Source of the DNA: Oscillospiraceae bacterium
Lineage (GTDB): Bacteria > Bacillota > Clostridia > Oscillospirales > Oscillospiraceae
Assembly: GCA_021768185.1 (NCBI GenBank)
Contig: JAETNP010000005.1
Span: forward strand, 1-64,000
Reading direction: 5' to 3'
Length of the DNA stretch: 64,000 nt
Shown here: positions 26,456-35,253 of the stretch, one piece after another
Position numbering within the stretch: the stretch's first letter is position 1
Layout of the letters: every line of letters begins with the position of its first letter
Program-made: the position numbers and the translations under genes
Notes under the pieces: generated by a model
What the model saw: only the letters and a program-made list of their open reading frames with translations
Database searches by the model: none
Told to the model about the DNA's origin: nothing

Positions 26456-28816
26456 ATGGCTGTTATCGGCACATTTGGTCAATTTACTACCGCACGCCTG
26501 GCGATCTATGCATCCCAGGCGTCGCTGAGCGTTACCGGCAATAATATTGCCAACATCAATACCGAGGGCTACACCCGTCAGCGGATGGATCTGGTGAGCC
26601 TCTACTCTGTGGGCCAGGGCAAATATGCCAACATTTTCAACACCAACGTTGGCTACGGTGTCCTCACCCGGGGCGCCACCCAGCTGCGGGACCCCTATCT
26701 GGACATCCGCTACCGCAACGAGAACGCAAAGCTGGGGGCCAGCGATGAGAAGCTGGACTGCCTCAGTCAGATCAGCAGCATCCTGGACGAGGTTGGCAAG
26801 GGCACCGGAGACCTGGATGGCTACGGCGTCATCGAAGCCCAGCTGAGCCTGCTCAAGCAGGCCCTGGAAGACCGGGATCTCGTCGCAGGGTCCGAGGAGT
26901 ACGACAACCTGGTCCGCTCCGCGGCCAGCGTGCTGTGTACGTATTTCAACAAGGCCGCCGACGATCTGTCGGACATCCGGGAGAATAAGGTCAACGAGCT
27001 GCAGGAGTCCATCGCCGACGTCAACAAGCTGCTCACCGAGATCCGGGACCTGAACGTGCAGATCCGCACCCAGGGTATTTACGGTGAGAAGGCGCTGGAG
27101 CTCCGGGACGCCCGGAACCTGGCGCTGGATAAGCTCTCAGGTTACATGCACATCAATGTGGAGTACTCCATGGAGCGCATCGACCAGTTTACCGAGGTGG
27201 AGAAGCTGACCGTCACCATCGCCAACAGCAGGGGCCCCGACGGGGAGCCCATCAAGCTGGTGGACGGCATCTACGGCGGCCAGATCACCATGCCGGGGGC
27301 CATGCCGAAGGTGAACCCCGATGCCGACAGCAAGAAGATCGTGGACGCCATGAATGCCGCCCGGGAAGCAGCGGAGGCGGCCCGTCCGAAGGATGACGCA
27401 TGGAAGGCTGCCCTCGAGGCCAAAATAACGGCGGCGCAGACGGCGGCGGAAAATGATTTGAAGGCGCAGAATCCTGCTGCGACGCAGGCTGAAATTGACG
27501 CTGTCCGGGCAAAGGCAAGAACGCAGGCCATAGCGGCGGCGGAAAAGGATCGCCAGGATGAGATTGACGCAGAAGTGGATGCGGCAAGACAGCAGGCGGA
27601 GGCTCAGTTTGGCAAATATCTGAAAGCGGATGGAACGGTAACCGATAAGCTGGAAGAGGCCGAAATGTATCATAATTACGATTCGGAAGATCCCACCGAT
27701 GAATCGAACCGCTATCTGCTCCAGGTGGAGCAGCTGGTGGACCGGCGGGGCCGGGTCATGAAGGATAAGAACGAACCCAGCGGCGAGAGCCAGATCGTTA
27801 CCCTGGGCGATACCACGCTCTGCGGCAAGGGCGACGATCTTGTGCGGGGCGACAGCGGCCCCGCGGGCAGCATCCAGGCGATCCGGGAGATGCTGACCCG
27901 GAAGGGCGAGTATTCCAGCCCGGATGACCAGAAGCTGGACCCCAACTGCACCAGCAAGCGCGGCCTCCCTTACTATCAGGCGGCGCTGGACAATCTGGCG
28001 CAGAAAATCGCGGGGGTATTCAACAAGGAGAACCAGCTGCCCGCCAATACGGTGTATCAGAATGACGGGACGAATTTCCTGGACGCGGATGGGAATGTGC
28101 TTCAATATAACGGTGCACCGATCACCTTGGACATGGTGACGCAGATCGTTAAAGACGAGAATGGCGATCCGGTGCTGGATGATGACGGGAATCCTGTTCG
28201 TGAGCCGAAGACGGACGCTGAATCAGCCGCCTGCCTGAACATCCTCCGCCAGAACGCGGCGAAGGTGGACGGCTACGGCTACTACCAGGGCGGCGTCCTG
28301 TTCAGCAACCGGGGCGACAACGACGATCCCACCGGCATTACCGCCGCCAACATCTCCATCTCCGATTCCTGGGATAATCACTCCGTTCGTATCCTTAATA
28401 CCAAGGAGAAGAGCAAGGTGAGCGTGGATACCGGCGAAATGAGCCATACCACCGCCCGGGATAACATTACACATTTCCTGGCCCTCTATGATCTGAAGAT
28501 GGACTACTACGCCCAGGACGCGCGGCAGGACGCTACGCTGAGCAAGCTCCCCGTCCATAAGGGCACCTTCCAGGAGGTCTTCACGGCCATCTCGGGCACC
28601 CTGGCGGACGACACGGAGGCCACCATAGGCAAGGTGACGAGCTACAGTATTACAACGCTGGATCTGGAAAACAGCCGGCAGAGCGTCTCCGGCGTGGACC
28701 TCAACGATGAAGCTACCAGCATGATGCAGTTCAGCAAGTCCTACTCGGCGGCCTGCCGCCTGCTGACCACCATCGACTCCATGCTGGATACGCTGATCAA
28801 CGGTACTGCCCGCTGA
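26456..28816 (+). CDS. flgK: Hook-associated protein FlgK with large insertion
   Basis: A 786-residue FlgK, first hook-filament junction protein. The N-terminal heptad region (ASQASLSVTGNNIANINTEG) and the C-terminal end (GVDLNDEATSMMQFSKSYSA) are the D0/D1 elements that pack in the hook. Usual length is about 450-600; the excess lies in a central insertion of about 130 residues (nucleotides 27335-27730) that is alanine- and charge-rich, helical in character, and visibly lower in GC than its surroundings. The insertion would be surface-exposed. AAAGGAG precedes the ATG. Confidence 0.93.
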   Translation: MAVIGTFGQFTTARLAIYASQASLSVTGNNIANINTEGYTRQRMDLVSLYSVGQGKYANIFNTNVGYGVLTRGATQLRDPYLDIRYRNENAKLGASDEKLDCLSQISSILDEVGKGTGDLDGYGVIEAQLSLLKQALEDRDLVAGSEEYDNLVRSAASVLCTYFNKAADDLSDIRENKVNELQESIADVNKLLTEIRDLNVQIRTQGIYGEKALELRDARNLALDKLSGYMHINVEYSMERIDQFTEVEKLTVTIANSRGPDGEPIKLVDGIYGGQITMPGAMPKVNPDADSKKIVDAMNAAREAAEAARPKDDAWKAALEAKITAAQTAAENDLKAQNPAATQAEIDAVRAKARTQAIAAAEKDRQDEIDAEVDAARQQAEAQFGKYLKADGTVTDKLEEAEMYHNYDSEDPTDESNRYLLQVEQLVDRRGRVMKDKNEPSGESQIVTLGDTTLCGKGDDLVRGDSGPAGSIQAIREMLTRKGEYSSPDDQKLDPNCTSKRGLPYYQAALDNLAQKIAGVFNKENQLPANTVYQNDGTNFLDADGNVLQYNGAPITLDMVTQIVKDENGDPVLDDDGNPVREPKTDAESAACLNILRQNAAKVDGYGYYQGGVLFSNRGDNDDPTGITAANISISDSWDNHSVRILNTKEKSKVSVDTGEMSHTTARDNITHFLALYDLKMDYYAQDARQDATLSKLPVHKGTFQEVFTAISGTLADDTEATIGKVTSYSITTLDLENSRQSVSGVDLNDEATSMMQFSKSYSAACRLLTTIDSMLDTLINGTAR

Positions 28817-28843
28817 TAGTCGGGAAAAGGAGGATATTTTACT

Positions 28844-30391
28844 ATGGGTATGCGCATTACTACCGGTATGGCAATGAATACATACCGCTATAACCTGCAG
28901 AATTCCACGTGGAACCTGACCAACTCCCGGAACAAGGTGCTCACCCACCGGAAGTTCACCAGCTTCGCGGAGGACCCCTCCTCCGCCATCCAGGCCTGGC
29001 GGGTGCGCCGTGCGATGATGAGTACGGAGAGCTATCAGAAGAATAACTCGGACACCTACACCCGCATGAATATCGCCTGGGTAACCATGGGCACCATAAA
29101 GAACAAGATCGCGGACCCGGACGGCCGGATGTCGGATCTCTACGCCGCCAACGGCCCCACCGGCTCCGGCCGCCGGCCCCTGGGTCAGGTCATCAATGAA
29201 ACAGCCGAGTCGGTCATTCAGGCGATGAACAGCGCCAAGTCCGGCGAGGACTTCATCTTTGCCGGCGACGATGAGCTCAACGCGCCCTTTACCTGGAACG
29301 CGGATCGGACGATCCTGTACTATCGGGGCGTGAATGTGAACGCGGGCGGCGTGAAGAGCCCTGCGGAGGCGCCCAAGTGGGCGCCGATGGATGCCAACGG
29401 CAAGGCGGCAGACAACCCTGACGATGCCGCGCTGGCCGAGGCGTTCCGGAAGAATATCCCGGCAGGCGAGACGGATGCCGACCGCCAGTGGGCGGACTAT
29501 TATAAAGATACCACCGGAACGGCGACAAAGCCTACCAGTACGGCCCCGGATTGGGTGCCGAAGGAAGCGAACGGGGATGCCGTGGAAAACACTGACGCCA
29601 AATTGGCGCAGGCGTACAAGGACAGCCTGCCGGCGCAGGGCAGCGAGGAGTATACCCAGATGAGCAGCGCGGAGCGGGCGTGGGTCAACTACTACAAGGA
29701 CGATCCTGCCGGTTCTCCAAAGCCGGATGACGCCGAACCGAAGTGGGCGGCCGGCGACAAGGATGATTTTGGTGTTCCCATGGCGGTGAAGGATATTCTG
29801 GACAACCCGAACGCCACCGAGTATGACAAGGCATGGGCCGAGTATTACAAGGACCAGGGCGATGTCCAGAAGCTGAAGGATATGTCCGAGGAGGAGGCCA
29901 ACATCGACCTGGGAATGGGCCTGCTGGAGGACGCCGATGGCAAGCTGGTCCCCGGCACCTACTTCAACCGGGCCCTCCCCGGCATCAACATGCTGGGCTT
30001 CGGCTTGGACAAGGACGGCGATCCCAACAACATCTGCATGATCCTGAAGCGGCTGGGTGAGATCTACAGCGCCTGCGACGCAGATACCGGGGACTACGCC
30101 AGTCCTCAGGATGAAGAGGACGCCATGCGCCTTCTGAACAAGCTGAAGGACGGCGTAAGCTTCATTACCGACCGGTATTCGGATATCGACGCCAAGGGGG
30201 CGTTCCTCCAGCAGAATGAGACCCGGCTGAAGATGCAGGGGGACTACCTTGCCGAGCAGCGGGCGGATCTGGAGGACGTGGATCTGGCGGACGCCATCAC
30301 GGGGTTCTCCTGGGACTACTACTGCTACAGCGCGGCGCTGAAGGTGGGCACCCAGCTGCTCAGTCAGTCGCTGATTGATTACATGAGCTGA
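28844..30391 (+). CDS. flgL: Hook-associated protein FlgL with triplicated insert
   Basis: A 515-residue FlgL, the second hook-filament junction protein, against a usual 300 or so. Conserved D0/D1 ends are clear (GMRITTGMAMNTYRYN at the start, flagellin-like repeat to the C-terminus). The extra length is an insertion from about residue 175 to 345 containing three imperfect modules of 58-64 residues, each starting AP.W or EPKW and ending with a WADYYKD-type motif (nucleotides about 29369-29870). AAAAGGAGG precedes the ATG. Confidence 0.93.
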   Translation: MGMRITTGMAMNTYRYNLQNSTWNLTNSRNKVLTHRKFTSFAEDPSSAIQAWRVRRAMMSTESYQKNNSDTYTRMNIAWVTMGTIKNKIADPDGRMSDLYAANGPTGSGRRPLGQVINETAESVIQAMNSAKSGEDFIFAGDDELNAPFTWNADRTILYYRGVNVNAGGVKSPAEAPKWAPMDANGKAADNPDDAALAEAFRKNIPAGETDADRQWADYYKDTTGTATKPTSTAPDWVPKEANGDAVENTDAKLAQAYKDSLPAQGSEEYTQMSSAERAWVNYYKDDPAGSPKPDDAEPKWAAGDKDDFGVPMAVKDILDNPNATEYDKAWAEYYKDQGDVQKLKDMSEEEANIDLGMGLLEDADGKLVPGTYFNRALPGINMLGFGLDKDGDPNNICMILKRLGEIYSACDADTGDYASPQDEEDAMRLLNKLKDGVSFITDRYSDIDAKGAFLQQNETRLKMQGDYLAEQRADLEDVDLADAITGFSWDYYCYSAALKVGTQLLSQSLIDYMS

Positions 30392-30468
30392 TCTTTTACT
30401 TTCCTGTTTATTGTGTGTTACGGCAAGGAAGCCGCTAAATTAGAGCAGAAGGGAGCGCGCACCGCACA

Positions 30469-31074
30469 ATGAAACCGTTGATTGAGATTACGACCGTGCC
30501 CATTCAGATTGAAATGAAGACGACCAACGCCAAGTTGGAGTACGCCCGCGGCACGGTGGAAATGGAAATTTCCAGGGACAAGAAGGGGCTTCAGATCAAG
30601 AGCCGCCCCATCCGGCTGAACATTGACACCTTTGAAGCCCGCAACTCCATCACCCCCACCCTGGCCCGCAGCCAGGAGCAGAACGCCCAGAAGGGTATCC
30701 AGGCCTCCTATAAGGCCACGGCCACCTTCGCCCAGGAGGGCAACCTTATGATGAAGACCAAGCTGGGGGAGGAGGTCATTACCCAGCTCTCCCGGCAGTC
30801 CCTGCTGGAGGGCGTGCAGGATGTGGGGCTTCAGTTTTTGCCCAAGGTCGGTCCCGAAATCACCTGGGACCCGGCGGAGATGAACATCCGCTATGAGATG
30901 GATAAGCTGAACTTCGACTGGAAGATCGGAGGAGGCAGCTTCGAGTTCACCCCCGGCGACATCGAGCTGACGGTCACCCAGAGGCCGGAGGTCATCATCA
31001 AGTACATCGGCGGCCCCATCTACGTGCCGCCCTCCGCCGACCCCAACTACGAGCCGGTGGATGTGAAAGCGTAA
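30469..31074 (+). CDS. YviE-type protein of the flagellar late cluster (DUF6470-like)
   Basis: A 201-residue protein at the yviE position, between flgL and fliW as in Bacillus. It has no membrane segment; it is rich in beta-strands with many isoleucine/threonine pairs and the phrase EPVDVKA at the end. The family role is unproven. An internal feature is repeated ELTV/EVII strand-like stretches. The GGGAG site lies about 14 bases before ATG, a little far. Confidence 0.75.
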   Translation: MKPLIEITTVPIQIEMKTTNAKLEYARGTVEMEISRDKKGLQIKSRPIRLNIDTFEARNSITPTLARSQEQNAQKGIQASYKATATFAQEGNLMMKTKLGEEVITQLSRQSLLEGVQDVGLQFLPKVGPEITWDPAEMNIRYEMDKLNFDWKIGGGSFEFTPGDIELTVTQRPEVIIKYIGGPIYVPPSADPNYEPVDVKA

Positions 31075-31089
31075 GCGGGAGGATCATAC

Positions 31090-31545
31090 GTGCTGCTGCA
31101 AACCAAGTATTTTGGCGAGGTGGACTGCGCCGGGGAGCACCTGTTCCGATTTGAGAAGGGACTTTTCGGCTTCGAGGAGGAGAAGGAGTTCTGCCTGATG
31201 CCCTTTGAGGGCAGCGAGGGGAGTCTGCTGTGCTTCCAGAGCGTGCGGACGCCCCAGCTGGCCTTCGTGGCCATGAACCCCTTTTCCCTGAAACCGGACT
31301 ACGCCCCCGTGCTCACGGGGGAGGAGCTGCGGGAGCTGGGCGTGGAGCGCAGCGAGGAGCTGTGCTTCTACGTCCTGTGCGTGGTGCGCAGCCCGGTGGC
31401 GGACAGCACGGTGAACCTCCGCTGCCCCGTGGCCGTCAATGACCGGACCGGGAAGGCCATGCAGGTCATCCTGGAGTCGGAGGACTACCATATGCGCCAC
31501 CTTCTCTCGGAATTCGGCGCCGGGAAGGGGGAGGGCCCATGCTGA
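31090..31545 (+). CDS. fliW: Flagellar assembly factor FliW
   Basis: A 151-residue protein that binds CsrA and flagellin to couple flagellin synthesis to export. The family pattern FGFEEEKEF with LCFQSV and YVLCVV is clear. Start GTG at 31090 follows GGGAGGA. It overlaps csrA by seven bases (ATGCTGA), the arrangement of Bacillus subtilis fliW-csrA, in which FliW sequesters CsrA until flagellin level falls. The usual target, the flagellin leader, is not in the window. Confidence 0.95.
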   Translation: MLLQTKYFGEVDCAGEHLFRFEKGLFGFEEEKEFCLMPFEGSEGSLLCFQSVRTPQLAFVAMNPFSLKPDYAPVLTGEELRELGVERSEELCFYVLCVVRSPVADSTVNLRCPVAVNDRTGKAMQVILESEDYHMRHLLSEFGAGKGEGPC

Positions 31546-31775
31546 TCCTCCAGCGGAAGGCGGGGGAATCCCTGCTCATCGGAGACGAGATCGAGGTCTC
31601 GGTCCTCTCCGTGGACTCGGGGCGGGTCCGGCTGGCCATTGACGCCCCCAAGAGCGTCTCCATCCTGCGCAGCGAGCTGAAGACCGCGGCGGAGGTCAAC
31701 CGGGAGGCCGCCGGCGAGGAGCTGCCGCCCCTGGCCCTGCTGGACGTCCTGCGGGACGCCGGCGGTCAGAAGTAA
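31539..31775 (+). CDS. csrA: RNA-binding translational regulator CsrA
   Basis: A 78-residue homodimeric RNA-binding protein that blocks translation by binding GGA motifs near ribosome sites. The core RKAGESLLIGDEIEV, then SVDSGRVRLAIDAPKSV, holds the RNA-contact arginine in the SGRVRLAI strand. Length is typical with a short extra C-terminal tail (EELPPLALLDVLRD). It is the last gene of the flgM transcript, ending at a strong hairpin. Confidence 0.96.
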   Translation: MLILQRKAGESLLIGDEIEVSVLSVDSGRVRLAIDAPKSVSILRSELKTAAEVNREAAGEELPPLALLDVLRDAGGQK

Positions 31776-31809
31776 GCGGAAGCGGGTTCTTCCATTGATA
31801 TTGTCATAG

Positions 31810-31846
31810 AACGTCCACGGGCTTCATAGGATAGCCCGTGGACGTT
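31810..31846 (+). terminator. Terminator of the flgM-csrA transcript
   Basis: A 14-bp perfect stem (31810-31823 with 31833-31846) with a nine-base loop, 35 bases past csrA, followed by a short T-rich stretch. Confidence 0.7.
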
Positions 31847-32001
31847 TGCTGTCTGCAGGAAACGGCGCTCCTTCCGGAGGGGGAATCTTTCCCAGAATTT
31901 TACTTTTTTGTAGAAATTGGCAGATTTATTGGAAATACATCAAAACTCTGCTGCAGAAGACGACAGGTTCTGGATAGATTCGACAATTTTTGATTTTTAT
32001 C

Positions 32002-32030
32002 TTGCTTCTGGGAAGAAAATATAGTATACT
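32002..32030 (+). promoter_or_regulatory. Sigma-A promoter of the fla/che operon
   Basis: TTGCTT (32002-32007) and TATACT (32025-32030) are separated by 17 bases in A/T-rich DNA 151 bases upstream of flgB. The roughly 28 kb of co-oriented genes that follow appear to start here. The 400-base csrA-flgB space otherwise holds the csrA terminator and an untranslated leader. Confidence 0.72.
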
Positions 32031-32180
32031 TAGCGTGTCGCATATTCCCCGTGGACAAGGCATGGACGATGGGACGTGTGTTTGTCGTTCGCTTGCGCGG
32101 GAACTTTGTCTGCAGCGGCGGAGACCTCTGCGGGGCAGAGCGGGAAACGGCCAGGCAATTCATAGATGGAGGGGACGGTC

Positions 32181-32573
32181 ATGTCCGACTTTTTCACATC
32201 CAATTCCATGGTGATGCTCGAGCGCTCGGCGCACTTCCAGTGGACGAAGCAGCGGGCGATTTTGGACAACATCTCCAACGCGGAGACACCGAACTATAAG
32301 GCCAAGTATGTGACCTTCGAGGAGGCCCTGCGCAGCAGCATTCGCCAGGCCGCCGGGCCCGGGATGACCGCGAAGGATATGCGCGCCGCCATCGCCGCCT
32401 CCGCGCCGGTGGTGCACACGGCGGTGGACGAGTCCGCCAGGATGGATGAAAACGGCGTGAATGTCTCCGAACAGTCCATTGAGCTGGTGCGCAACGCTTA
32501 CCAGGTGCAGCATGTCTATCGGGCCATCAGCAGCGATATGTCCCGTCTGCTTATGGCTATCCGCGGACAGTAA
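32181..32573 (+). CDS. flgB: Flagellar rod protein FlgB
   Basis: A 130-residue rod component that stacks outside the MS ring. The N-terminal family pattern ILDNISNAETPNYKAKYVTF and C-terminal VNVSEQSIELVRNAYQVQH are present. ATG at 32181 with GGAGGGGA upstream is preferred over an earlier in-frame codon at 32166. It begins the main operon, followed by flgC after 60 bases. Confidence 0.94.
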   Translation: MSDFFTSNSMVMLERSAHFQWTKQRAILDNISNAETPNYKAKYVTFEEALRSSIRQAAGPGMTAKDMRAAIAASAPVVHTAVDESARMDENGVNVSEQSIELVRNAYQVQHVYRAISSDMSRLLMAIRGQ

Positions 32574-32633
32574 GTGAGGGGAGATCGTCCCGGGGAATCC
32601 GCGCGGGACGGCGGAAGATAAAGGAGAGCAGAT

Positions 32634-33095
32634 ATGTCTTTTCTCAGTACGATCAATATCATTGGTTCCGGCATCACCGCCCAGCACCTGCGGCTGGACG
32701 TGATCAGTGAGAACGTCACCAATATCAACACCACCAGAACCGAGGACGGAGGTCCTTACCGCCGGAAGATGGTCGTGTTCCAGGCGCAGAACGCCACGCG
32801 GGACGCCTTCCGGGTCGCCATGGACCGGGCCAGAGGCATGGTCAGCAACGCGCCCTTTGAGACCAGCGGAGGCGTGCGCGTGGTGGAAATCGTCGAGGAC
32901 CCCTCGGATTTCAAGCTGAAATACGATCCCACAGACCCGGACGCCAACGGGGAGGGCTACGTGGAGCTCCCCAACGTGGACCTGGTCAAGGAGATTACGG
33001 ACGCTATGGCGGCCAGCCAGGCGTATTCCGCAGACGTGACGGCCTTCAATGTGCTTAAGAATGTCATCAGCTCGGGGCTGGAGATCGGCAGATAG
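32634..33095 (+). CDS. flgC: Flagellar rod protein FlgC
   Basis: A 153-residue rod protein. The N-terminal LDVISENVTNINTTRTEDGGPYRRK and C-terminal NVDLVKEITDAMAASQAYSAD patterns are diagnostic. AAAGGAG precedes the ATG. A stem-loop of about 52 bases lies just after it, ahead of fliE. Confidence 0.94.
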   Translation: MSFLSTINIIGSGITAQHLRLDVISENVTNINTTRTEDGGPYRRKMVVFQAQNATRDAFRVAMDRARGMVSNAPFETSGGVRVVEIVEDPSDFKLKYDPTDPDANGEGYVELPNVDLVKEITDAMAASQAYSADVTAFNVLKNVISSGLEIGR

Positions 33096-33102
33096 AGATA
33101 AA

Positions 33103-33154
33103 GAAGTTGGGTCAGAAAATCAAAGGGCAAAGGCTTGATGGTCTGACCCGCTTC
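33103..33154 (+). other. Stable stem-loop between flgC and fliE
   Basis: GGGTCAGA (33109-33116) pairs with TCTGACCC (33142-33149), with ATCAA/TTGAT inside and GAAG/CTTC outside. There is no T tract, so it is probably not a strong terminator; it may set mRNA stability or relative expression of fliE and downstream genes. Confidence 0.55.
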
Positions 33155-33241
33155 TCCATGTTTTGAGCTGGTCCGCAGAGGCCGGCAGATGAAATTTGAA
33201 GCGCGGCGCACCCTTGGACCGCGTATTTGGAGGAATCAGAT

Positions 33242-33553
33242 ATGAGTATGGAGTTTCAGCGGATCGCCCCCCTGTGGGAGACTTTTCCCACCCGCGAGGC
33301 CCAGCCCGTCCAGAAGGAGAAGGCGGCGGAGGGCTCTGTTTTCGCCGACGTGTTTCAGGCCCTGGTGGACAACGTCCGGGAGAGCGAGGACGATGTGGCC
33401 AAGCAGGAGTACCTGCTCGCCACCGGGCAGATGGACAATCCCGCGACGCTGTCCATGGCGCTCTATAAGGCCGAGGTGGCCACGCAGCTGTTCGTGCAGG
33501 TGCGGGAGAAGGCGCTGAATGCCTACAGCGAACTGAGCCGCATCAGCCTGTAA
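33242..33553 (+). CDS. fliE: Flagellar hook-basal body protein FliE
   Basis: A 103-residue adapter between the MS ring and rod. The C-terminal family stretch TGQMDNPATLSMALYKAEVA and VREKALNAYSELSRISL is present. GGAGG sits a proper distance from ATG at 33242. An in-frame start at 33227 would overlap that site. Confidence 0.9.
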   Translation: MSMEFQRIAPLWETFPTREAQPVQKEKAAEGSVFADVFQALVDNVRESEDDVAKQEYLLATGQMDNPATLSMALYKAEVATQLFVQVREKALNAYSELSRISL

Positions 33554-33594
33554 GCGCGGTGCGTAATTGATAGAAAGGGCCGGGGGAATTGCCT

Positions 33595-35253
33595 GTGGAT
33601 ACCTCAAAGCTGAAAGGTCTTTGGGAAAAGGTCAAAGACTTTTTCAAAAACATGAGCAAGAAATTGCGCATCATACTGGCGGCCGCCCTGGCTGTGATCC
33701 TGATCGCCGTGATCGTGCTCTCGGTGGTGCTGAGCGGCAGGAAGACCTATACGCAGCTGTATCAGGACCTGACGCCTACGGAAGTCAGCGAGATCATGAC
33801 TTATTTCCAGAACAACGGCATCACGGACTACCAGGTGAACGGCACCGCAATCATGGTGCGGAGCGACCAGTACGCCTCCCTGCTGGCCCGGCTGGCCCAG
33901 GCGGGCTACCCTAAGGATGCCAGCCTGTACGGGTCCTACTACGAGCATGTGGGCGCCCTGTCCACCTCCTCCCAGGAGGCGCGGACTTGGCAGATCTCCG
34001 TCCAGGAGCGGCTGGAGGCCAGCATCCGGACTTTCCCGAATGTGCTGAACGCCCAGGTGTACATCAACCCGGGCGAGGAGCGGACCTACGTACTGGAGGA
34101 TATCTCTACGGAGACCACCGCTTCCGTGAAGGTGGACATGCGCAGCGGCACGATGCTCACCGAAGAGCAGGCCGACGGCATTCGCCGCCTGGTGAGCCAC
34201 GCATGGTCGGGTATGAGCATCGACAGCGTGGAGATCATCGACGGCATCGGCAATACCTACACCTCCACCGAGGACTCTCCCAAGGACTCCGCCGAACTCC
34301 AGCAGCGTATGCAGGAACGCACGAACAACCAGCTGCGCACCCAGATCAAGAATCTGCTGGACCCCATCTACGGTGCGGAGAACGTCAGCGTGGCCGTCAA
34401 CTCCACCGTGGAGGTGGCCAGGCGCTACATCGAGTCCACCTCTTACCACCAGCCGGACGGCTCCTATGAGTACGGAGGCCTTATCGGTCACGAGATGGGC
34501 TCCTTCACCCTCAGCCGGGAAGGATTTGAGCTGGTGGGCGGCGTGCCCGGCACGACCACCAACGCCGACATCCCCACCTACAACGAGGATGCCGCCCAGG
34601 ACGTGCAGAACGGGGACGGCGTGTCGGATTACTATGAGCGGGACAACAAGATCGACGAGACCAAGGAACAGACCGAGTACTATACGCCCAGGATCACCGA
34701 CATCGGCGTAGCCGTCACCATCAAGGCCAGCGACGACGTGGCGGCCAATGTGGACGAGGCGCGCCTGAGCGAGCACATCGCCACCGTTACCAACATCGGC
34801 GGCGAGGACCCGCAGAACCGGGTCAGCGTGCTGGTGGTGCCCCTCCCGGCGCAGCCGGCGGAGGAGCCCACGGCTACCGGCATCTTTACGCCGGCGAACA
34901 TGCCCTATCTGATCATCGCCGCCGTGGCGCTGCTGCTGCTGATTATCATCCTGACGGTGATCCTCATCGTCCGCCGGAAGAAGAAGCAGAAGGAAGAGGA
35001 GGACCAGCGGATCATCGAGGAGCAGCTGAACGAACTGGGCGCTTCCGGAATGCTCAGCGAGCTGGGCATCGTCCCGCCCGGCGAGGAGGGGGCCCAGCCC
35101 CCGCCCACCACTGGAGCGGATATTATGGATATCAATACCGAGAAGAGCATGGAGCTGCGTAAGACAGTCCGCCAGTTCGTACAGAACAATCCCGAGGTTG
35201 CGGCCCTCATGCTCAAGACCTGGCTGAAGGGAGGAGAGGACGACAATGGCTGA
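33595..35253 (+). CDS. fliF: Flagellar MS-ring protein FliF
   Basis: A 552-residue protein forming the MS ring, the base plate in the cytoplasmic membrane. A first membrane helix (IILAAALAVILIAVIVLSVVL) is at about residues 25-48; YscJ/FliF ring-building motifs follow; a second helix (YLIIAAVALLLLIIILTVILI) lies near 440-460; the C-terminal tail contacts FliG. GTG at 33595 suits GGGGGAA upstream better than TTG at 33589. It overlaps fliG by eight bases. Confidence 0.94.
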   Translation: MDTSKLKGLWEKVKDFFKNMSKKLRIILAAALAVILIAVIVLSVVLSGRKTYTQLYQDLTPTEVSEIMTYFQNNGITDYQVNGTAIMVRSDQYASLLARLAQAGYPKDASLYGSYYEHVGALSTSSQEARTWQISVQERLEASIRTFPNVLNAQVYINPGEERTYVLEDISTETTASVKVDMRSGTMLTEEQADGIRRLVSHAWSGMSIDSVEIIDGIGNTYTSTEDSPKDSAELQQRMQERTNNQLRTQIKNLLDPIYGAENVSVAVNSTVEVARRYIESTSYHQPDGSYEYGGLIGHEMGSFTLSREGFELVGGVPGTTTNADIPTYNEDAAQDVQNGDGVSDYYERDNKIDETKEQTEYYTPRITDIGVAVTIKASDDVAANVDEARLSEHIATVTNIGGEDPQNRVSVLVVPLPAQPAEEPTATGIFTPANMPYLIIAAVALLLLIIILTVILIVRRKKKQKEEEDQRIIEEQLNELGASGMLSELGIVPPGEEGAQPPPTTGADIMDINTEKSMELRKTVRQFVQNNPEVAALMLKTWLKGGEDDNG

